A stretch of DNA of 64,000 nt from Macrotis lagotis. Taxonomy: Eukaryota; Chordata; Mammalia; Peramelemorphia; Peramelidae. Below, piece after piece: positions 56,307 through 64,000 of the stretch. The stretch lies in NCBI RefSeq assembly GCF_037893015.1, contig NC_133658.1, positions 142,085,822-142,149,821 of the forward strand. The letters run 5' to 3'. The first letter of the stretch is position 1. Every line of letters begins with the position of its first letter. The position numbers were made by a program, and so were the translations under genes. The notes beneath the pieces were generated by a model. The model saw only the letters and a list, made by a program, of their open reading frames with translations, searched no databases and was not told where the DNA came from.

Positions 56307-58011
56307 TTTTCTTGAATAATTAATCTTTTATTAAAAATTCTAGCATGTTATTAATAAAAGGGGTCAGTGATACTCAAATGCTGGACTCCTCATGGAAACT
56401 ACTCAAAACTCATGTCCTTGGAGCAATGGTGTTGCTAAGGTTGGCAGTGAATCTTGATTAATAAATAATGAGAGGGAATGCATATCACCATGAATGGTTG
56501 ACCAATTTAGCAAGGGGCTAAAGTAAGGTGATTTTTGATATCTAATTCCAAATCATCCCTAGCCCTGGCAATTTTTTCATTTGTTTTGGTTTATTTATTT
56601 TATATTATTACAATAATCTTATTGTGAAAAATAAATATAACCCCCTCCCCAGAAAGATGAGAAACCTCAAGAAGAGTGAGAGGAAAAAAAAAGTGTACTT
56701 CAATCTGTGTTCAGTTTCCAATGATTCTGTCTCTGAGATGTTTCCTTCTTTATCATAAGTCCACCAGAGAGGCTGCTTCAATAGTTTTCCCATGGTTATT
56801 ACTAGCTATATTTCCCTCCAAATTTCTTCCTGATTTCTCACAAAGTAATTGGCTTCCTTTAGTTCCATTCTTCATTTGAAGGAGTTATTTTCTTCAGAGA
56901 GCATTTTTAATCTCCTTTACCAGCTTGCCAATTCTGCTTTTTAAGACATTCTTATCCTCATTTACTTTTTTGGGTTGCTTTTTTTCCATTTGACCTAAAC
57001 TGGTTTTTAACATATTTTTTCTTCAGTATTTTTTTGTATGTATTTCACTAAGCTGTTGATTTGTTTTTATGATTTATCTGCATCACTCTCATTTCTCTTC
57101 CCATTTTCCCTCTACCTTCCTTAATTGCTTTTCAAAGTCTTTTTTGAGCTCTTCCATAGCCTGAGCCCATTTTTATTTCTCTTGAAGGTTTTGGATACAG
57201 AAGCTCCAACTTTGTCATCTTCTGAGTATATATTTTGGTCCTCCATGTGACCAAAGTAATTTTCTATTGTCAGATTCCTCTTTTTCTGCTGTTTGTTTAT
57301 TTCCTTAGTCTATGACTGATTGATTTACTGCACTTCCAAGGCTTTGGGGGGGGGGGCTTGGGGGACTATCCACAGGGACCTTTATTCCTTCAGAGTCTTA
57401 TGAGAGGCTCTGACTGTTATCTTGCCTGTGTTCAGGCTGTCCCCTCTGCCCTGGACCTGTAAGGAGGATCTGGGTCCCTGCATTGCTATGGCGGTGTTGT
57501 GGGGACCCAGACTGCAATCTGGGAGAGCAGAGAGACCTCTGAAGTCTCCCCTGACCCCCTTACCATCTGTGGGCTGGGAGCTCTGGAAATTCTGTGTGGC
57601 TCCACTGATTCCTGCTTCATGTTCTCACTGCAGGGCTGCTCTGAGGCTGGGTCTCCACTCTGGTGCAGAAGAGTTCTCTCACCACCCCTTTTAGCTGTCC
57701 CCAGTGATACCTGGACCAAGAGGTCTGGAAACTGCCCTCTCTGCCACAGACTCAAGCACCTGGCCTTGCTGCACTGAGGTTGTGCTACACTGCAGCTGGG
57801 GCTCTTCGCCCAATCTCTGATACTGGTGAAACAGACCTTTCCTCTGGAACTTTAAGTTGTCTTGGACTGGGAAATTGTATAACTCAGTCTTTCTGTGGGT
57901 TCTGCCCCTCCAAAGTTTGGCTAGAGTCATAATTTGATGACTTATGGAGTTTTTTGGGGGAATGAATTTCTGGGAATTCCTGCCTTCACGCTGCCATCTT
58001 GGCTCTGCCCC
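56307..58011 (-). mobile_element. L1 5' half joined to a foreign polyadenylated tail
   Basis: Read on the minus strand it begins ggcagagccaagatggcag, a typical full-length L1 5' end with a YY1-type site. It continues through a G+C-rich 5' UTR (to about 57250) and a decayed, Lys/Glu-rich ORF1-like region (AQAMEELKKDFEKQLRKVEG visible near 57140), then about 350 bases unlike any L1 3' end in this window. It ends aataaaagattaattattca plus a short A run. Flanked by ctttaacttcttt and ctgtgacttcttt (56294-56306 and 58012-58024). It may be a HAL1-like half-L1, a spliced L1 RNA copy, or an L1-initiated chimeric transcript. Confidence 0.7.
57993..58001 (-). promoter_or_regulatory. YY1-type site at L1 5' end
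   Basis: CAAGATGGC on the minus strand, about 11 bases from the element start, as in L1 5' UTRs where YY1 helps define the start site. Confidence 0.6.
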
Positions 58012-58679
58012 CTGTGACTTCTTTAGAACCTATCCTAATCCACTGATCCTTTACTCTATTTCTTAACCAGTATCAGGCAGTTTTGATGACTGCTGTTTTA
58101 TAGTATATTTTTAGATCTGCTAGAGATAGACCACCTTCTTTTACAATTTTTCCCTTGCTATTTTTGCCCTTTCATTGCTACAGATGAATTTTGTTACTAT
58201 TATTTCTATCTTGGTGAAGTGTTTAATTGATAGTTTGATTGGTATGGCACTGAATAGGTAATTTAATTTGGGTAGAATTATCATTTTTATTATATCAGCT
58301 TGACCTAACATGAGCATTTGACATTTCTGCAATTATTTTAGGTCTGACTTTATTTGGGTGAGGAGTGTTTTATAATCGTGTTCATACAGTTTCTGGGTTT
58401 ATTGTGGGAAGTAGATTCCCAAGTATTTAATGTTGTCTATAGTTATTTTAAATGGAATTTCTCCTTCTATCTCTTGATCTTGGGCCTTGTTTTTCTTATA
58501 TTTAGATCTGCTGATGATTTATGTGGGTTTATTTTACATCCTGCTACTTTGCCGACTGTGTTAATTGTTTCATGGAGTTTTTTAGATGATTTTCTTGGGT
58601 TCTTTAAGTATATCGTTATATCATCTGCAGAGTGAAAGTTTTGCTTTCTCATTGCTAATACAGTAGACGCTTAATAAAG

Positions 58680-58980
58680 ACTGGGTGCTATCTGTGTGAT
58701 CTTTAAAAAAATTTCTATTCTTCTTTGGGCCTCAGATTCCTTATTTATAAACTGAGAGGCCTAAGATAAAATGAAAGGAAACAAGCATTTATATTAACTA
58801 CCTGCCGCTTTATCCATCTTATCTCATAGGGATCTCATAACAACTTGACTAGGTAGGATTTATTTATATCCCTAATTAGCAGTTGAGGAACCTGAGGCAA
58901 GCAGAGGTTAAATGATTTGCCAAAGGTCACACAGTCATTAAATATCTGTGCTTAGATTTGAACTCAGATTATCCTGACCT
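58680..58980. repeat. MIR fossils on both strands
   Basis: Sense MIR 3' part at 58700-58770 (gggcctcagattccttattt). Antisense MIR at 58780-58979 (gaggaacctgaggcaagcag, gatttgccaaaggtcacaca). Confidence 0.7.
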
Positions 58981-59154
58981 TCTAAAAGCAAGGACTTCAC
59001 CATTTTACTCCGCCTTAAAAAATCCTAGGGCTCATTTTTATCTTTTGGACCAAATAGGAGTTTCTGTTTGGTATATAAAGCATGCTACTGAATTTTTCCA
59101 ATCTCTATTTTCAATGTGTTTAGTTATCACAGTGGATAGAGAACTGACTTAGAG
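58975..59154 (+). repeat. L2/SINE junction block, copy 2
   Basis: Same L2 stretch and same junction to a SINE head as 28633-28817. Here the SINE stops after about 35 bases (cacagtggatagagaactga) and unrelated sequence follows. Confidence 0.8.
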
Positions 59155-59529
59155 ATGCTCTATGTGTCTCTCAGGTTGCTCTCCTGTTCTCTGTTCTCAC
59201 CCCGTACTCTGGAAGCCAACAGTCTGTTTTTCTAAAAATTGTAAGGATGTGATCGACACAATTGTACCAGTTTCAAATTATGTTTCCATAGCAACATGAG
59301 TTTCTGTGTAGATCTGGTAAAAAATAAAATCCAGTGAAAAATAAGTAATTAATTATTGGTAGGTGTCTAATACTGTCCAAAGGAGACAGATGCTGCCCAA
59401 ATAGTATATTTGGCAGATATGAACATCCAGTCTCCCTCTATATTGGAGCAGGAGAAATAATTTTCCAAGTTCTATCATAAGTCTCGATAAAATCTCCCAT
59501 GAGATCTTCCTTAGAACAAAGAAAACATA
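59155..59529. other. Intergenic, unrecognised
   Basis: No gene or clear repeat. Confidence 0.5.
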
Positions 59530-59700
59530 TTTTTTGAACTCAGTGGAAGATCAGAAATCACCTAGTCCAAGTACCTCTTTAACTAAGATGAGGAAATTGA
59601 AGTTCAGGGAAAGAATGTGATCTGTCCTAAGAAACAAAGATGTCTTCTGGAAAGTGTCAATACAAGGACTAGAACTCTGAATTTTCACTTTAAGTCCTTT
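59530..59700 (-). repeat. MIR-like fossil
   Basis: Antisense-like: aatcacctagtccaagtacc, gatgaggaaattgaagttca, degraded CORE. Confidence 0.5.
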
Positions 59701-59799
59701 TCCCCTTTCCATTCTCTGGATATACATCTTGCAATTCTGAACTATCCAAGGAAATTCTTGATTAACTTCTTCCTCTGATTGGTTATTATCACTACCTTT

Positions 59800-60052
59800 G
59801 TTTTGAGGAGGGACCTTTAACTATGATTTCATTCCCTTTTAGGCTGTAGTCCTGACTCTGGACCTTCTCTACCATTCCTCCTCTGCTTTTCAACTTCTTT
59901 TTACATGTGCCTTCCCCTTTTAGAATGTAAGTTCCCTGAAGGACAGTCACTGGGTTTTTCCTGCTTGTATTTATATTTTAGAGTGCTTAACACAATGCCT
60001 AGTGCATTATAAGCACTTAATAAATGTTTGTTAACTTACTTTTAACTCTTAC
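59800..60052 (+). repeat. L2 3' end
   Basis: aatgtaagttccctgaagga, gtgcttaacacaatgcctag, ataagcacttaataaatgtt: a good L2 terminus. Confidence 0.8.
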
Positions 60053-60134
60053 AACTCACTGATGCAATAGCATGTAGTGTAAGCTGGTGATGAAGTTAGA
60101 TACCAAGGAAGAGGGTGCTCCAAGAGATGACTTA

Positions 60135-60320
60135 AGTTCATATATTTAGATCTAGAATGAACAGTAGAGGTAATCTAGTATAACTATTTCAATTTATAGA
60201 TGAGTTAATTGAGATACAAAGAAATTAAGGGATTTGCTTGAAGTCATACAGTTAAATAAATTATATAAAGGTGGCATTTGAAGTCATTCTTTATCTTCAA
60301 AATCATTGCTCTTACAGAGT
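60135..60320 (-). repeat. MIR fossil
   Basis: Antisense: caatttatagatgagttaat, gggatttgcttgaagtcata, degraded head. Confidence 0.6.
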
Positions 60321-60514
60321 CACACTATATAGGCTGGATAGTACATAAAAGTCAAAGCTATGGCTTTTATAGAAGCAATGAGAGTTGGTCAATGAGGAAA
60401 GTTGACAGAATTGATGCTTTAATTGTGGTGTGAGAGTCCCTTGGACAGCAAAGAGATCAAATCATTCAATAACTTAAAGAAATTAATTTAGGCTATTCAC
60501 TAGAAGGTAGAATA

Positions 60515-60775
60515 TTGAAATTGAAGCTTAAATTCTTTAGCCACATAATGACAAGACAGGCACTCTTTGGAAAAGACGATGATGTTGAGAAAGATTGAAG
60601 GTAAAAGGAAAAGGGGATAACAGAAGATGAGATGGATAGTATCATGGAAATAATGAATATATACTTGGATAGATTTTGAGTGATAGTGGAGAACAGAAGA
60701 TCCTGGCAGACTATGGTTCATAAGGACACAAAGAGTCAAACACAACTGAAGGACTAAACAATAACAAAATTTTTG
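60515..60775 (+). mobile_element. RTE (BovB-like) LINE 3' end, 5'-truncated
   Basis: Sense: agccacataatgacaagaca, ttgaaggtaaaaggaaaagg, tgagatggatagtatcatgg, ttttgagtgatagtggagaa, cacaaagagtcaaacacaac, ending in actaaacaataacaa. This is the decayed C-terminal coding end and 3' end of an RTE-clade LINE. Its last 45 bases match the tails of the type B SINEs. Confidence 0.82.
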
Positions 60776-60849
60776 TAAGTAGTTGATTTTGGGGGAAAGT
60801 ATATCTTTCAGTGTAAATGAATAAATTGACATCTTTTACAGCAGGGAAT

Positions 60850-60898
60850 TGAATGAGAAAACTTTTGAAGTCTCTTCCAGCTCTACATTATTGATTAG
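60850..60898 (+). repeat. MIR 3' remnant
   Basis: cttttgaagtctcttccagc is the usual MIR-type 3' block. Confidence 0.45.
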
Positions 60899-60899
60899 C

Positions 60900-61490
60900 T
60901 TGAAACAGTTCCTCAGAGCCTGATTTCCATTGGGAAGGCTAATTAAATTGAGTTACTAAGCCTGCTGAGCTAATAACCAGATTTGACCTGCAGTGACCTC
61001 ATCAAAGTTCTGCAGGTATGAGAAGGCCAGTTTCAGCAGCTTTTCTCTCTTCCCTTTCTCTGACTTTAACATGAATCACTTCTAGATATCAACTGTCAAA
61101 TTGATGACTGCTTATTTCCCAATGATAAAACCTTGACTTGAATTTTTTTAAAAATGAGATTCTTACAGGAACATAATTCATGCTAAAACATATGTTGAGC
61201 TCCACAGATGCTGTTATTGCTGTTCTTCAGTCAAATTCACTGCACTCAAGTATTCAAAATATTGTAAGTGCAAGCAAGTATGTTACTGCTAAAATAGTCT
61301 GCAATGTCAGGAATCCATGAAACAGAATTAAGGGATAATTCTTTTTCAATACAGAGAGTCAAAAAGACTGTCCTCCATAAATCCAGGCACATGTGCAGTT
61401 GCAGTTCTCTGCAGGAAGAATGTCCGCATTCCTTTAAAAGAGAAATGTCAGCTGGGAAGAATAAATGCTGTGGTCCTCATGCTCTTCATC
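60900..61490. other. Repeat-free block, candidate non-coding element with paired TEAD-like motif
   Basis: About 600 bases without a recognised transposon. Holds gaatgtccgcattcc (61418-61432), two inverted TEAD-type sites, and a homeodomain core ggctaattaaatt near 60938. The 86-codon frame from 61304 ends in a Pro-rich artefact of a C run and is unsupported. Confidence 0.35.
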
Positions 61491-61574
61491 TGGGAAACTA
61501 CTTTCTTCCCCTCCCCCCCCTCCCCCCAATATTGAAAGAGGAGACTAGACAGCAGTTCCCATGATAAGGAACTG

Positions 61575-61755
61575 AAGATGTTAGTGGTCTGCAAATTCAA
61601 TATAAACCAACAGTGTGATATGACTGCCAACAATATTAATGAAATCTTAGGCTGCATGCATAGTGAGGACTCTGAGTAAGAGGGGTGATTGGCCCACTGA
61701 TCTCTGGTTAGGTCAGATCAGATCAAGCACATTGTGTCCAGTTCTAGGAATCAAA
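61575..61755 (-). repeat. CR1/L3 LINE fragment
   Basis: Antisense CR1/L3: gtggtctgcaaattcaatat, caacagtgtgatatgactgc, gaaatcttaggctgcatgca, tgtgtccagttctagg. Confidence 0.8.
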
Positions 61756-62307
61756 CTAGTTTGTTTCTGTATGGGACAGATTTTGGTTTGAATTCAAACA
61801 CATGCTGATTCCTCTCTTAAAACTTAACTATTTCATAGACTCCATTAGGAGGCAAACTATTTTCAGTTATGCTGGACAAGTCCAATGTTGGGTAAATGTC
61901 ATTATCCTGTCATTTTATGATTTCTTTTGCCATGTGATCAAAATATGGCTATCAATCCTTTTTCTACTTTTTTTTTTTGGTGTGGAAGTGCTAATTTTTC
62001 TATAGTTGTTTTAGTGTCATGGTATCTCTAGTTTAGTAAGATTGTTAATTTATTTTCTAGATCAGTTAGTGTCCATTTTGCAATTCAGATAGCACATATC
62101 AAGATTCTAATTCATGGTGTTTAATCATATTATATGACTTATTCCCATTCAACTTATATTTTAGAACATCAGTAAGTCTCAACATAATTAGTAAGAGTTA
62201 TTATTTTTTGACAATTTGTTACTTTTAGTAAAAGTATCAGATAAATGAATTTTAATACAAGAAAAAATTCCTAGCAATACGAGCTTTCCGAATGTAGAAT
62301 GGATTGC
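61756..62307. other. Intergenic, A+T rich
   Basis: No gene or clear repeat. Confidence 0.5.
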
Positions 62308-62567
62308 TGAGGCAGCTAAGTGGTGCAGTGGTTAGAGAGCCAGACGTAGATTTAGGAAGATTTATCTTCCTGAATACAAATACAACCTCAAACACTTATA
62401 AATATGTGACTTTGGGCAAATCACTTAACCCTGTTTGCCTCAATTTCCTCATCAATAAAAGGAACTAGAGATGGAAATGGGAAACCATTTTAATATCTTT
62501 GCCAAGAATATCCTAAATGGGGTCATGGAGAGTCAGAACAATTGAAAACTGACCCAACAAAACAATA
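62308..62567 (+). mobile_element. Type B SINE
   Basis: gaggcagctaagtggtgcag, CORE, tgcctcaatttcctcatcaa, ggggtcatggagagtcagaa, and an RTE-like tail with aacaaaac. Confidence 0.92.
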
Positions 62568-62831
62568 TATTGAGTTGCTATAGAAAATAATGAATTTCCC
62601 ATTACCAGGGACTCAATAAACTAGAGAGAGATTTCTACTTAAGGTTTGGGTTGGGATAGAAGTCCTCTGAAATCCTTTTTGGGTCTTAGTTTCTATGAGC
62701 CAATGAATCTGCTCTTATTGATGTCACACAGGTGAAGCATGTTGAAAGATGGATAGTTATTTTTGAAGGTGATCTTGTAGCAGTATGGTGTCACTAGATA
62801 TTCCAAATACATTCTTAGCTTAGGTTAAGGT

Positions 62832-63056
62832 CATCACTTCACAGACCTTTTGGTCCAAGAAATTCTCTACAGTTTCAAAAATTATTGAGGAATCCAAAGA
62901 GCTTTTGTTTATATAGATTATATCTCATGGGATTTGCCATATTAAACATGAAAATGTTTTAATATTATTATGATAATAGTTTTGACATTGCCGCTCCACC
63001 TGAATGGATCTCAGAGATCTCTAGGGATCCCTGGATTATATTTTAAGAAATGCTAG
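62832..63056. mobile_element. hAT-type DNA element fossil
   Basis: Contains attattgaggaatccaaaga, gcttttgtttatatagatta and ttatgataatagttttgaca in order. The decayed ends (cttcacagaccttttggtcc; attttaagaaatgctag) resemble a CAGTGGTTCTCAAA-type inverted repeat. Exact family not assigned. Confidence 0.55.
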
Positions 63057-63472
63057 TCAAATTCTTCACAGCTCAGTAATTATGTAGCAGTTTTTACCTA
63101 AAGAGAACTAAAAGGCTTTGTTCACAAAGCTCCTTAAAATATCGTTTCATAACAAATCTTTACACATTTGATTGCAGTTCTTTTAATTCACAAGTAAATA
63201 AATTAGAGATAATTCAATATTTGATTATGAGATTTACAGCCCTGCTCCTTACAGTTTCTTAGGTGAGTGCTCTGTAATGTAGCCAAATTGAAGTAAGCCA
63301 TTAATTTTGCTCACAGTGTAAACTTGGCATTGACAGAAAATAGAACTAGGTGAGGCACAGAAGAGCTACATTGGTCAAAGTAACATTTCTCTCTTAAAGT
63401 TTCCTTCTTATGCTTCCAAGTCTTTCTTTCCTGGAACAATTTCCCATTTCCATTGCTTTACTTGTTCTATAA
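63057..63472. other. Intergenic, no repeat recognised
   Basis: No gene or transposon seen. Composition is balanced enough to be worth a conservation check. Confidence 0.4.
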
Positions 63473-63781
63473 TGTTTGTCCTTTATTTTTGAAGAAGACT
63501 GTGACATCAGGGAGGTGATGCCATGACGGGCATGTGGATTAGATTTGAATGAGGGAGATACTGTGTTAAATCACCAGCCTCACTTTTTCCTCCAGTGCTA
63601 GCTGGGTCCAGTGGCCAGATAGGAATCAGGATGACTGAAGATAGCCTTGGATGTGAGGCAATCAGTGTTAAGTGACTTGCCAAAAGTCACACAGCTAGTA
63701 AGATTCAAGTGTCTGAGTCTAAATTTGAACACTTATCCTCCTGACTCCAAGTGCTCTATCCACTGTATCACCTAGCTGCCC
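63473..63781 (-). mobile_element. Type C SINE, full length
   Basis: Antisense: gtttgtcctttatttttgaa, catgtggattagatttgaat, gaggcaatcagtgttaagtg, CORE, complete head atcacctagctgccc. Confidence 0.94.
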
Positions 63782-63883
63782 TTATTCTATACTAAGGGCA
63801 CAACTGCTTTTTGAATGTCTGAGTCTACTTAGTTTACATTAGATGAATCATTTATTTTTGTCTAAATAAAATTTTCTTTTCTA

Positions 63884-64000
63884 TTATTTTTTAACAAGGC
63901 AACAGTTAAGTGTCTTACCCAAGATACACAACTAGGTAATTATTAAATGTCTGAGACTGGATTTGAACTCAGGTCCTCTAGACTCCAGGGCTGGTGCTTT
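63884..64000 (-). mobile_element. Type A SINE, cut by the window end
   Basis: Antisense: ttaacaaggcaacagttaag, CORE (cacaactaggtaattattaa), ccagggctggtgcttt at the edge. Confidence 0.9.

Larger units (their letters stand above)
55167..58657 (-). mobile_element. L1, 5'-truncated, carrying a nested 1.7-kb element
   Basis: Antisense L1: 3' UTR (55167-55650), ORF2 C-terminal part (55650-56298) and ORF2 RT region (58025-58657). Near the left end of its reading frame (minus strand 58652-58467) the protein shows ADDITIYLKNPRKSSKKL and KVAGCKINPHKS, the L1 F/YADD motif and thumb region, with Ser replacing Phe/Tyr. About 350 bases of ORF2 near 55770 appear deleted. Candidate target duplication atacaatagacacttaaaaa / atacagtagacgcttaataa (55147 and 58658) lies in an L2 end. 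A dead copy. Confidence 0.88.

Noticed and set aside
57422-57930. Cluster of overlapping ORFs of 79-92 codons on both strands
   Set aside because: They fall in the G+C-rich L1 5' UTR-like part of the nested element, where stop codons are rare by composition.
58467-58652. Possible reverse transcriptase gene
   Set aside because: It is a 61-codon remnant of L1 ORF2 with a changed catalytic-motif neighbour (Ser for Phe/Tyr before ADD) in a truncated L1; not functional.
1-64000. CRISPR array, operon-type system or prophage
   Set aside because: Repeats here are vertebrate SINEs, LINEs and microsatellites. No regularly spaced array, no clustered bacterial-type genes and no ribosome-binding-site-led ORFs are present.

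Overview
This is a vertebrate nuclear window, almost certainly from a marsupial. The repeats show it: tRNA-headed CORE-SINEs that share one head (ggcagctaggtggcgcagtgg) but carry three different tails, marsupial-type L1 3' ends, an RTE (BovB-like) LINE end, and decayed MIR, L2 and CR1/L3. The abundance of the SINE tail reading ttgccttgcaaaaa suggests an Australian marsupial, possibly a dasyuromorph. That species guess rests on memory of WSINE1-like elements and is only moderately secure. SINE types used below: type A = head + CORE + short tail ending ttgccttgcaaaa; type B = head + CORE + ctcatctgtaaaatg block + RTE-like tail ending near gactgaacaacaa; type C = head + CORE + about 180-base tail ending gaaggacaaaca. 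Subfamily names were not verified.

Only one gene is supported: TCIM (TC1/C8orf4), a single-exon gene on the + strand (CDS 726-1013). It has a TATA-like and a CRE-like element upstream and two candidate poly(A) signals downstream. The coding start differs from the human form as I remember it: the upstream human Met codon is not present, so translation should begin at the Met equivalent to human Met12. In human, ZMAT4 lies beyond TCIM, so the remaining 62 kb is probably the TCIM-ZMAT4 intergenic interval (inference).

From 2 kb to 64 kb there is no supported protein-coding gene. The sequence is layers of transposable elements: very old L2, L3/CR1 and MIR; old hAT-type elements; L1 3' ends on both strands; then SINE types A, B and C inserted into all of these, often with visible target-site duplications. 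Between them lie stretches with no recognisable repeat and less A+T (about 11.95-12.72, 21.69-21.87, 34.08-34.54, 43.46-44.18, 46.18-46.99, 54.43-54.78 and 60.90-61.49 kb). These are the best candidates for conserved enhancers, but conservation cannot be tested from one sequence.

I found no undescribed multi-gene system. The observations most worth a second look are: (i) a 1.7-kb minus-strand element at 56.3-58.0 kb with an intact-looking L1 5' end (YY1-like motif), a decayed coiled-coil-type ORF1 region and an unrelated polyadenylated tail, inserted into a 5'-truncated L1; (ii) a 61-base tailless SINE head with a 12-base target duplication (44.58 kb); (iii) a 210-base local duplication (17.1 and 19.8 kb); (iv) a shared L2/SINE junction block at 28.6 and 59.0 kb; (v) the altered TCIM start. 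Repeat boundaries were read by eye and may be off by tens of bases except where target duplications are quoted.
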